Positions 46,802-53,778 of a DNA stretch of 53,778 nt are shown here, piece by piece. Location: positions 1 through 53,778 of the forward strand of contig CACGAB010000006.1 of the NCBI GenBank assembly GCA_902570915.1, written 5' to 3'. How positions within the stretch are numbered: position 1 is the stretch's first letter; the number at the start of each line of letters is the position of its first letter. The translations under genes and the position numbers were made by a program. The DNA comes from an uncultured Pelagibacteraceae bacterium. GTDB taxonomy: Bacteria > Pseudomonadota > Alphaproteobacteria > Pelagibacterales > Pelagibacteraceae. The notes below the pieces were generated by a model that ran no database searches, was not told the origin of the DNA, and worked only from the letters and a program-made list of their open reading frames with translations.

Positions 46802-48136
46802 CTACTGTCCATATAAGAGAGTTGGTAACCATAATGCAATTTTTGGAAATATAATAATTAAAATCAAACCAAATACTTGCAGTACCATAAACTGCATCAT
46901 GCCATAGTAAATATCTTTCAAGTCCCACTCAGGTACAACACCTTTTAAAAAATAAGCCGAAAGTGCAACAGGTGGTGATAACCATGCGGTTTGTAAATTA
47001 ACAGCAACTAATATTGCAAACCAAGTTAAATTAAATCCTAATGCTTCAATCAATGGCAATATAATTGGAACAATAATCATTACTATAGGTACCCACTCTA
47101 AAGGCCATCCTAATAAAAAAATCATTACCATAACCATCGCTAAAATAAGATATTTATTCATTTCAAGACCTAACAAAAACTCAGTTAATAAAGTCGGCGT
47201 TCCTAATCTTGCAAAAACAGCACCAAAAAAATTTGAAGCTGCAACTAAAACCATAATCAATGCAGTAATCTCTAATGTTTTAACCAATGCTTCTTGTAGT
47301 TTTGGAAGAGTCAATTTTTTATAAGCTAATGAAAGAAGTAAAGCTCCCATAGCCCCACATCCTGCAGCTTCGGTTGGAGTTGCAAAACCAAATAAAATAC
47401 TTCCTAATGCTGCAAATACCAAAGCTGCGGGTGGCACTAAACCTAAAAAAAATTCAATCCAAACATCTTTCATGCTCGCAGCTCTCATATCATCAGGAAT
47501 GACTGGTCCTAATTTAGGATTAATCATACATCTAATCGTTGTGTAACCTGCGTATAAACTTGCAAGAAGAATTCCTGGTAAAATTGCAGCGGCAAATAAA
47601 TCTATTACTGGAATTTCCATTATAGGACCCATTACAACTAACATAATACTTGGTGGGATTAATATTCCTAAAGTTCCTCCCGCTGTGATAGTACCAGCTG
47701 CAAGCCTCACATCATAACCAGATCTGTTCATGGATTTTGCAGCCATAATTCCAAGAATTGTCACTGATGCTCCAACAATCCCCGTTGCAGCTGCAAAAAT
47801 TACAGAGACAAATAAAACAGCATAATATAAAGATCCTTTAACTTTTGCTAACATCATTTGGAATGCTGAAAATAATCTTTCCATTAAGCCAGCTTGTTCC
47901 ATCATAATTCCCATAAAGACAAAGAGTGGGACAGCGGCGAGTGTTTGTTCGGTCATAACCATAGAGAATTGGAGAGTCATTAAATAAAAAACTAACTTTC
48001 CAAATCCCAAATAACCAAAAACAAAACCTAAAAAAATTAGTGTAAATGAAATAGGGAAACCAACAAATATTGCAAATAACATTACTCCAACAAGAATAAA
48101 ACCTAAGATTGCTGGATCTATAAACTCAGCAATCAT
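46802..48136 (-). CDS. dctM: TRAP transporter large permease (DctM)
   Basis: Large membrane subunit of a sodium-driven tripartite transporter. The 444-residue protein has about 11-13 helices and the DctM signatures ATGIVGASVTILGIMA, GTITAGGTLGILIPPSIMLV and GFATPTEAAGCGAMGALL. Its ATG overlaps the dctQ stop by 4 bases. Together with dctQ and dctP it makes a complete transporter. Confidence 0.95.
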   Translation of the reverse strand: MIAEFIDPAILGFILVGVMLFAIFVGFPISFTLIFLGFVFGYLGFGKLVFYLMTLQFSMVMTEQTLAAVPLFVFMGIMMEQAGLMERLFSAFQMMLAKVKGSLYYAVLFVSVIFAAATGIVGASVTILGIMAAKSMNRSGYDVRLAAGTITAGGTLGILIPPSIMLVVMGPIMEIPVIDLFAAAILPGILLASLYAGYTTIRCMINPKLGPVIPDDMRAASMKDVWIEFFLGLVPPAALVFAALGSILFGFATPTEAAGCGAMGALLLSLAYKKLTLPKLQEALVKTLEITALIMVLVAASNFFGAVFARLGTPTLLTEFLLGLEMNKYLILAMVMVMIFLLGWPLEWVPIVMIIVPIILPLIEALGFNLTWFAILVAVNLQTAWLSPPVALSAYFLKGVVPEWDLKDIYYGMMQFMVLQVFGLILIIIFPKIALWLPTLLYGQ

Positions 48137-48747
48137 TTAGTTTCTCCAGGCCACTCACCTTTTTTAGCTGCCCAATAACTTTTGAGTAACTCAGAAACTC
48201 CTTGAATTAGTAAAAAAATTATACCAATGAGTAAACAAGTTTTAATTGGCCACATATAAGGCATCCATGTAGTATCCATGCCTCGTTCTCCTCTTTGGAT
48301 TGACTCTCCAACAAACCCAACTGTCATATAAAGAAAGACAATTAGGCCTGGAAAATAAAATAATAAATATAACCAAAAATCTATTAGGCCTTGGTTTTTA
48401 GTTTTAAAATTTCTATACAAAAAATCTGCTCTTATATGAACTCCTCTTGAAAGAGCATAACCTGCACCCAACATAAAAAGTGCTCCATATAAAAAACGAC
48501 TTATGTCATAAGCCCAAATAGTTGGTGCTAAAAATAATTTTCTTGCAAGAACTTCATAAGTCATTGCAAAAATTAATGGCATCAATATCCAACAAACAAT
48601 ATTACCTATCCACTTACTAAATTTATCAATTCCCGTAATGGATTTTGCCATCCATAATGGCATGTCATCAGGCATTTTTCCCGAACCACCACGCCTTTCG
48701 GCAATCATTTCATCTGATATATCTAGTTTACCTGGTTCGTCTGCCAT
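48133..48747 (-). CDS. dctQ: TRAP transporter small permease (DctQ)
   Basis: Four-helix small membrane subunit that binds DctM. The 204-residue protein has a longer cytosolic N-terminus (about 35 residues, GKLDISDEMIAERRGGSGKM). Helices then start near residue 45, with YEVLARKLFLAPTIWAYDIS and GYALSRGVHIRADFLY typical of the family. A strong hairpin with a T run lies between dctP and this gene, so it is probably made at lower levels than DctP. Confidence 0.93.
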   Translation of the reverse strand: MADEPGKLDISDEMIAERRGGSGKMPDDMPLWMAKSITGIDKFSKWIGNIVCWILMPLIFAMTYEVLARKLFLAPTIWAYDISRFLYGALFMLGAGYALSRGVHIRADFLYRNFKTKNQGLIDFWLYLLFYFPGLIVFLYMTVGFVGESIQRGERGMDTTWMPYMWPIKTCLLIGIIFLLIQGVSELLKSYWAAKKGEWPGETK

Positions 48748-48762
48748 AAGTTTGAATTAAAA

Positions 48763-48794
48763 AATTAGAGCGGACTTAAAAGTCCGCTCTAATT
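48763..48794 (-). terminator. Intercistronic hairpin between dctP and dctQ (attenuator/terminator)
   Basis: A perfect 14-bp inverted repeat with a 4-base loop: 48763-48776 pairs with 48781-48794, core AGAGCGGACT/AGTCCGCTCT. Read on the minus strand it is followed by a run of T (48761-48766 region). That is the form of an intrinsic terminator, but it sits within the transporter operon 20 bases after the dctP stop and 15 bases before the dctQ ATG. It probably gives partial termination and 3-prime protection of dctP mRNA. Confidence 0.85.
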
Positions 48795-48814
48795 AAATTA
48801 AGATTAATTACTGA

Positions 48815-49909
48815 TTACTTTAATGTTGCTGCGTGAGCCATTCCTAGCTTCGCATTTGACATTTGAGCACCACTCCAGAAAGGAACAGCTACATCAGCAA
48901 AATTCTTCATTGAAGTATAAACTTCATTAAAGAATTTGTTATCTTTAGCATTCTTGTTCAAAGATGCTTTTGCAGCAGCCATATATTCTGTGAAATAATC
49001 AGAAGGAGTGTCCTCTAAGATTACTCCATGTTTAGTAGTTAACTCTCTAAGAGCTTTACCATTCTCATAGATTCTGTAACTTAAAGATTTTGCTAATGAA
49101 GCATTAGCAGCAACTTCAAGAGACTTCTTCTCATGAGCGCTCATAGCATTATAAGTTTTTCCAGTAATATAAAAGTCAGCATTTACCACTACTTGGTGTA
49201 AACCTTGTAAATAATAATGCTTTAATACTTTTTGGAAACCAAATGTTAAGTCTGGTTTTGGACAACACCATTCAGCAGCATCGATTGTTCCTGCTTCAAG
49301 AGCTGGTAAAATATCTCCACCACCCATTGCAACAGAAGCTATACCTATGTCTTTATATGTTTGTCCTGGAATTCCTGGAGGAGTTCTGAACTTATATTTT
49401 CTAAAGTCGGCCATATCTTTAATTGGTTTTGGAAACCAACCTAAAGCTTCTGGACCAACTGGTTGAATCATAAATCCTTTTATGTCTCTTCCCATTTCTT
49501 TCCAAAGTTGGTCGTATAATTCTTTACCACCACCGTATTGGAACCATGATAGGAATGCGATATTGTCGATACCAACTCCACCACCAGCTACTGGCGAACC
49601 AAATAACATAGCAGCAGGATGATCCCCTGACCAATAGTGAGTCCATGCGAAACCACAATCAATCAGTCCTTTATCAACAGCATCAAGAGTTTCCTTAACT
49701 CCAACAACAGCGCCTGCAGGTAAAATTTCAAATTTTAACGAACCAGCTGTTAATTCAGTTACTGTATCAGTAAAGTCCTTTAACATTTTCACTTCATCAG
49801 CTTTAGTGTTAAGAACTGTCTGACATTTTAGTGTTTTTGCAGCGTTAGCATTAGATATAAATCCAAGCACTAAAACAGATGCAAATAACATTGAAATGAT
49901 TTTTTTCAT
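48815..49909 (-). CDS. dctP: TRAP transporter periplasmic substrate-binding protein (DctP)
   Basis: Captures an organic solute, usually a carboxylate, and delivers it to DctQM. The 364-residue protein has a signal peptide ending SNANA (residue 23). The body contains the carboxylate-binding arginine region KFRTPPGIPGQ and the ALEAGTIDAAEWCCPKPD segment, which resembles the family of alpha-keto-acid binders (TakP-like); the exact ligand cannot be read. A good Shine-Dalgarno GAGGAAA precedes the ATG. It is first in a probable operon dctP-dctQ-dctM-NCS1-SDR and divergent from the GMC gene. Confidence 0.93.
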   Translation of the reverse strand: MKKIISMLFASVLVLGFISNANAAKTLKCQTVLNTKADEVKMLKDFTDTVTELTAGSLKFEILPAGAVVGVKETLDAVDKGLIDCGFAWTHYWSGDHPAAMLFGSPVAGGGVGIDNIAFLSWFQYGGGKELYDQLWKEMGRDIKGFMIQPVGPEALGWFPKPIKDMADFRKYKFRTPPGIPGQTYKDIGIASVAMGGGDILPALEAGTIDAAEWCCPKPDLTFGFQKVLKHYYLQGLHQVVVNADFYITGKTYNAMSAHEKKSLEVAANASLAKSLSYRIYENGKALRELTTKHGVILEDTPSDYFTEYMAAAKASLNKNAKDNKFFNEVYTSMKNFADVAVPFWSGAQMSNAKLGMAHAATLK

Positions 49910-49925
49910 TATATTTCCTCTTGTT

Positions 49926-49939
49926 AGTTAAATTTAACT
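49926..49939. promoter_or_regulatory. Palindrome in the dctP/GMC divergent region
   Basis: AGTTAAATTTAACT is a perfect 14-base palindrome, 17 bases before the dctP ATG and about 100 bases before the GMC gene. Such a site could be an operator for a dimeric regulator of the dctP operon. In AT-rich DNA palindromes of this kind also arise by chance, so support is weak. Confidence 0.25.
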
Positions 49940-50042
49940 TAATCAATTCAATCAGAAAAACAAACCTGATACAAGTGACAATCGTTTGATATGAGTGTAA
50001 AGATGATTAATTAAATTAAGTAAAAAATTAATTCAACTAGAA

Positions 50043-51638
50043 ATGGAAAATTTTGATTTTATAATTATTGGCGCAGGGTCTGCTGGATGTGTCCTTGCAA
50101 ATAGACTTTCTGAAGATTCACAAAATAAAGTCTTATTAATTGAAGCAGGAGGAAAAGATAATTATCCTTGGATACATATTCCTGTTGGATATTTTAAGAC
50201 TATGCACAACCCCTATGTTGATTGGTGTTACAAAACTGAACCAGATGAAACAATGAATAATCGCTCCATTAGGTATCCAAGAGGAAAAACTTTAGGTGGA
50301 AGTTCAGCAATTAATGGTTTGTTATATATTAGAGGCCAAAGTAGAGATTATGATATTTGGCGACAATTAGGTAATACTGGTTGGGGTTGGGACGATGTTC
50401 TTCCATATTTCATCAAAGCAGAAAATCAAGAGCGTGGAAAAGATGATTTTCATGGAGTTGGTGGTCCTTTATCTGTGTCTGACCAAAGAATACAGCTACC
50501 ATTACTAAATGAGTTTCAAAATGCTGCAGAAGAATTTGGTATACCTAAAACTAAAGATTTTAATACTGGTAATAATCATGGTTGCGGATATTTCCAAGTT
50601 ACTGAAAAAGATGGTTTTAGATGTAGCACTGCAGTTGGATATTTAAATCCAATAAAGCATAGAACAAATTTAAAAATCGTTACCAAAGCTCATGTGAAAA
50701 AAATTAACTTTGAAAATAGAACAACAAAAAGTGTTGAATATTGGCAAGAGAACGAGCTTAAAAAAGTTATAGTAAATAAAGAGGTTATCTTATCTTCTGG
50801 ATCTATTGGTTCTCCACAAATTTTACAAACCTCCGGAATAGGTAATTCTGATAAGCTAAAAAATTTAGGTATAGAGATGGTTCATGATCTAAAAGGAGTA
50901 GGAGAAAATCTCCAAGATCACCTAATGTTTAGACCAATTTATAAAATTCACGGGCTCAAGTCGTTGAATAAAAAAATTAATAGTTTGTTCGGTAAATTAA
51001 TGATTGGACTAGAATATGTTTTCAATAGAAGTGGACCAATGACAATGGGTGCAAGTCAAATGTGCATGTTTGCTAAAAGTGATCCTTCTTTAGAATTACC
51101 AGATCTTCAATGGCATGTTCAACCAATGAGTATGGATACTTTAGGTGCAACAAAGAATCATGATTTTCATGCGTTTACTCCAACTGTATCAAACATTAGA
51201 CCGACTAGTAGAGGTCAAGTAAATATAACCAATAAAGATTCTAGAATTTATGCAAAAGTAAAACTTAATTATCTATCAACAGAACATGATCGAATGATTG
51301 CTGCAAAAGGATTAAAACTTACAAGGAAAATTGTAATGGAGTCTGAAACTTTTAAAAAATATAACCCTGAAGAATATAGACCAGGAATAAATATTAATGA
51401 TGATGAAGAGCTGGTAAAAGCTGGTGCAGATTATGCTCAAACTATTTTTCATCCTGTTGGTACGTGCAAAATGGGACAAGATGATATGGCTGTGGTTGAT
51501 GAAACACTTAAAGTTAAAGGTTTAAATAATTTAAGAGTTATTGATGCATCTATAATGCCTAATATAACTTCTGGTAATACTAATGCACCGACAATAATGA
51601 TTGCAGAAAAAGGTGCTGATATGATACTTAGGAGTTAA
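50043..51638 (+). CDS. GMC-family oxidoreductase (choline/alcohol dehydrogenase-like)
   Basis: FAD-dependent enzyme oxidising an alcohol to aldehyde. The 531 residues include the dinucleotide motif [18 protein letters not shown] (GAGSAG at 10-15), the GMC signature [29 protein letters not shown], the active-site His in [11 protein letters not shown] (about H470) and Asn in SGNTNAPT (about 512-514). It is choline-dehydrogenase-like, but choline itself is not established; other primary alcohols are equally possible. It is divergent from dctP and overlaps TerC as TAATG. Confidence 0.9.
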   Translation: MENFDFIIIGAGSAGCVLANRLSEDSQNKVLLIEAGGKDNYPWIHIPVGYFKTMHNPYVDWCYKTEPDETMNNRSIRYPRGKTLGGSSAINGLLYIRGQSRDYDIWRQLGNTGWGWDDVLPYFIKAENQERGKDDFHGVGGPLSVSDQRIQLPLLNEFQNAAEEFGIPKTKDFNTGNNHGCGYFQVTEKDGFRCSTAVGYLNPIKHRTNLKIVTKAHVKKINFENRTTKSVEYWQENELKKVIVNKEVILSSGSIGSPQILQTSGIGNSDKLKNLGIEMVHDLKGVGENLQDHLMFRPIYKIHGLKSLNKKINSLFGKLMIGLEYVFNRSGPMTMGASQMCMFAKSDPSLELPDLQWHVQPMSMDTLGATKNHDFHAFTPTVSNIRPTSRGQVNITNKDSRIYAKVKLNYLSTEHDRMIAAKGLKLTRKIVMESETFKKYNPEEYRPGININDDEELVKAGADYAQTIFHPVGTCKMGQDDMAVVDETLKVKGLNNLRVIDASIMPNITSGNTNAPTIMIAEKGADMILRS

Positions 51639-52231
51639 TGTTCGCTGATTTTGTTACACCAGAACAAATTACTATCTTAACGCAAATAATCTTAATAGAT
51701 CTTGTGCTTGCAGGAGATAATGCAATTATTATTGGAATGGTTGCCTCAAAATTTCCTTTAGAGCAAAGAAAGAAAATTATTTTTTGGGGTATTGGTGGCG
51801 CAGTTGTTCTAAGAATAATTTTAACATTATTGACAGCTTATTTGTTGCAGATAACTGGCTTAAGATTAATTGGTGGAGTACTTTTACTTTATATTGTTTA
51901 CAAGCTTTACGTTGACGTGGTGAAAGGTTCAAATCATGATAGTGACATTAAAGTAGATAATTCAAGTTTCTTAAAAGCAATTTGGACAATTTTGTTAGCT
52001 GATTTTACCATGAGTTTAGATAATGTTTTAGGGGTTGCTGGAGCAGCTGGAGATCATTACTATCTATTAGTTTTTGGACTAGTTTTATCCATTGTTTTAA
52101 TGGCAACAGCTGCAACATTAATATCTAATTGGATAAAAAAGTATAAATGGATAGCTTGGGCTGGCTTAATTGCGATACTTATTGTTGCTATTGAGTTGAT
52201 TTACACTGATATTAAAATATTATTTTTATAA
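51638..52231 (+). CDS. TerC family membrane protein (YjbE type)
   Basis: A 197-residue integral membrane protein with about seven helices. Family features are the acidic motifs LVLAGDNAIIIGMVA (about 25) and LADFTMSLDNVLGVAG (about 130), thought to bind or move metal ions. Relatives are linked to manganese efflux or to metal loading of exoenzymes. Its operon partners are a GMC oxidoreductase and an SDR, with one-base overlaps, so a metal-related role for the pathway is possible but not shown. Confidence 0.88.
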   Translation: MFADFVTPEQITILTQIILIDLVLAGDNAIIIGMVASKFPLEQRKKIIFWGIGGAVVLRIILTLLTAYLLQITGLRLIGGVLLLYIVYKLYVDVVKGSNHDSDIKVDNSSFLKAIWTILLADFTMSLDNVLGVAGAAGDHYYLLVFGLVLSIVLMATAATLISNWIKKYKWIAWAGLIAILIVAIELIYTDIKILFL

Positions 52232-52998
52232 TGTTCCTTAAAAATTATAATTTTAAAAACAAAACTGCAGTTGTAACTGGTGCAGGTAAAGGAATTGGGA
52301 GAGCCTGTGCAATTGCTTTGGCTGAAGCTGGAGCAAATTTAATCATTATAAGTAGAACTAATAAAGATTTAAATGAAGTTTCTAAGAAAATAAAAAAATT
52401 TAAATCAAAATGTAAATCTTATGTTTGTGATATTACAAATTACGATGAAGTTAAAAAAATTATCAATAAACAGCCAAGAATAGATATCTTAATTAATAAT
52501 GCAGGAAACAATAGACCAGCCCATTTTACCAAAGTTAAAAAGGAAGATATGGAATATATGGTTAAGATTAATACAATAGCGAGTTTTAACTTGGCTCATC
52601 TTTGTGCGCTAAAAATGATAAAGTCAAAAAATAGAAAAAAATTAGGAGGATCTATTGTAAACATGTCATCGCAAATGGGGCATGTAGGTGGACCTATAAG
52701 GAGTGTATATAACATGAATAAATTTGGTTTAGAGGGTTTAACCAAAGGAATGTCCATAGATTTAGCAAAATATAACATTAGAGTTAATACTGTTTGCCCA
52801 ACCTTTGTTGTAACTCCCATGACTAAAAAGTTTTTAAAAGATAAAAAATTTAAAAGAGATATGCTGAATAATATTCCCTTAGGAAGATTTGCAGAACTAT
52901 CTGAAGTAGCTTCAGCTGTAGTATTTTTAGCTTCTGATGCAGCTTCAATGATTACAGGAACTTCATTATTGGTTGATGGTGGATGGACAGCAAAATAA
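52231..52998 (+). CDS. Short-chain dehydrogenase/reductase (second SDR)
   Basis: A 255-residue classical SDR with TGAGKGIGRACA (cofactor), NNAG (LINNAGNNRP), the catalytic serine in NMSSQMGHVGGP and YxxxK as VYNMNKFG, and the C-terminal VFLASDAASMITGTSLLVDG. Arg in IISRTN after the second strand suggests NADP. The likely role is oxidation or reduction of a hydroxy or keto compound related to the GMC product; the substrate is unknown. It overlaps TerC by one base and the M23 gene by 16 bases. Confidence 0.87.
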   Translation: MFLKNYNFKNKTAVVTGAGKGIGRACAIALAEAGANLIIISRTNKDLNEVSKKIKKFKSKCKSYVCDITNYDEVKKIINKQPRIDILINNAGNNRPAHFTKVKKEDMEYMVKINTIASFNLAHLCALKMIKSKNRKKLGGSIVNMSSQMGHVGGPIRSVYNMNKFGLEGLTKGMSIDLAKYNIRVNTVCPTFVVTPMTKKFLKDKKFKRDMLNNIPLGRFAELSEVASAVVFLASDAASMITGTSLLVDGGWTAK

Positions 52999-53778
52999 TA
53001 TTTAGATTATTTTTCTTTATAATCTTTCTCATTCCTACTCACTCACACGCTATTGAATTTAAAGGAAAATTTTTACAGGGTCATTTTATTGTTGGTATTA
53101 CTAACCCTTCAGCAAAAATTATTATTGATAAAAAAGAAGTTAAAGTATCTAAGGATGGTTTTTTTGCTTTTGGTATAGATAGAGATAGAAAATTTGATCT
53201 AACTATAACAAAAATTCAAGATGGTAAAAAAGAGAAAATAGTAAAGAAAGTTTTAAAAAGAAAATATAATATCCAAAGAATAGATGGACTAGAAGAAAGC
53301 AAGGTCACCCCACCAGAGTCAGTTTACAAAAGAATTAAAGAAGAAAATAATAAGATAGGAAAAGCAAGAGCAATTAATTCCGATTTACCTTTTTTTAAAA
53401 ATCAATTCATTATGCCAGTTAAAGGAATTATAAGTGGAGTTTATGGAAGTCAAAGAATTTTAAATGGCAAACCTAAATGGCCACATTATGGAATTGATAT
53501 TGCTGCTAAAAAAGGAACTATGATTAAATCATCTGGCTCTGGGACAGTAACAATGGCAGAGGATGATTTGTATTATACTGGTGGGACTATAATTATGGAT
53601 CATGGACATGGTATTTCCACAATATATTCTCATCTTGAAAGTGTAATGGTTTCAGTAGGTGATAAAATAAATCAAGGAGATATTATTGGAACGGTTGGAT
53701 CAACTGGAAGATCCACAGGTCCACATTTAGATTTTAGAGTTAATTGGTTCCAGACTAGACTCGATCCCATGTCTGTAA
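52983..53778 (+). CDS. M23 family metallopeptidase (LytM-like), 3-prime end cut by window
   Basis: Partial: 265 codons are visible, running off the window. The final three bases TAA are out of frame, so no stop is reached. The start ATG lies inside the SDR gene (16-base overlap). A signal peptide is seen at about 1-23. A beta domain near 26-75 and a linker follow, then the peptidase core with H168 and D172 in PHYGIDIA, H217 in YSHLE, and H248 in GPHLDFRVNW. The usual HxH is HLD here, so the third zinc ligand would be D250. The protein probably trims peptidoglycan or activates amidases in the periplasm. Confidence 0.85.
   Translation, partial: MDSKIIFRLFFFIIFLIPTHSHAIEFKGKFLQGHFIVGITNPSAKIIIDKKEVKVSKDGFFAFGIDRDRKFDLTITKIQDGKKEKIVKKVLKRKYNIQRIDGLEESKVTPPESVYKRIKEENNKIGKARAINSDLPFFKNQFIMPVKGIISGVYGSQRILNGKPKWPHYGIDIAAKKGTMIKSSGSGTVTMAEDDLYYTGGTIIMDHGHGISTIYSHLESVMVSVGDKINQGDIIGTVGSTGRSTGPHLDFRVNWFQTRLDPMSV

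Noticed and set aside
50043..51638. Naming the GMC gene betA (choline dehydrogenase)
   Set aside because: GMC sequences alone do not fix the substrate, and no betaine aldehyde dehydrogenase or choline transporter is adjacent.
53776..53778. Final TAA as the stop codon of the M23 peptidase
   Set aside because: It is out of frame with the reading frame holding the peptidase motifs; the gene continues past the window.
1..53778. Search for CRISPR arrays, insertion sequences, prophage, rRNA, SAM or glycine riboswitches
   Set aside because: No direct-repeat arrays, transposase motifs, phage genes or recognisable riboswitch cores were seen when reading both strands by eye; weak riboswitches could be missed.

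Overview
This window is very AT-rich and densely packed, with overlapping start and stop codons, short spacers and almost no non-coding DNA. The gene orders are alphaproteobacterial: nuoA-N followed by bpl-coaX-rnj-DUF1467-proS-lolC-lolD-dnaE, and rpsB-tsf-frr-uppS-cdsA-dxr-bamA-lpx. Streamlining, low GC, small basic proteins and TRAP transport point to a SAR11-type (Pelagibacterales) marine bacterium. That assignment comes from sequence character and synteny, not from a database search. No phage, insertion sequence, CRISPR array or rRNA was seen.

Layout. (1) 1-10.8 kb, minus strand: a run of 13 genes from rpsB to a truncated lpxB, covering translation factors, isoprenoid and phospholipid synthesis, outer-membrane assembly and lipid A. 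It is preceded by a structured rpsB leader with a predicted pseudoknot over the ribosome binding site. (2) 10.85-34.5 kb, minus strand: 22 nearly gapless genes from nuoA to dnaE. These are complex I, then biotin ligase, pantothenate kinase, RNase J, ProRS, lipoprotein export and the replicative polymerase. A perfect 7-1-7 Fur-type palindrome lies just upstream of nuoA, next to tRNA-Asp and tRNA-Val. (3) 34.9-41.0 kb, minus strand: the proteostasis block tRNA-Leu, tig, clpP, clpX, lon and a small membrane ORF. (4) 41.0-44.6 kb: strands alternate. The stretch holds several very small ORFs, a periplasmic phosphatase, a family-5 uracil-DNA glycosylase, a thioesterase and a DUF3047 protein. (5) 44.6-53.8 kb: a divergent accessory locus. 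On the minus strand are a TRAP transporter (dctP, dctQ, dctM), an NCS1 permease and an SDR dehydrogenase. On the plus strand are a GMC oxidoreductase, a TerC-family protein, a second SDR and an M23 peptidase cut by the window end.

How the genes work together. Regions 1 and 2 are housekeeping: envelope construction, respiration, and chromosome and RNA upkeep. Region 3 is protein folding and turnover. Region 5 looks like uptake and oxidation of one or more dissolved organic compounds of unknown identity. The only stretch over 300 bases without an annotated protein gene is 34,539-34,889, which holds the nuo upstream region, the Fur-like site, two tRNAs and their promoter. The least explained material is the set of small ORFs in regions 3 and 4 and the regulatory structures before rpsB, nuoA, tig and dctQ.
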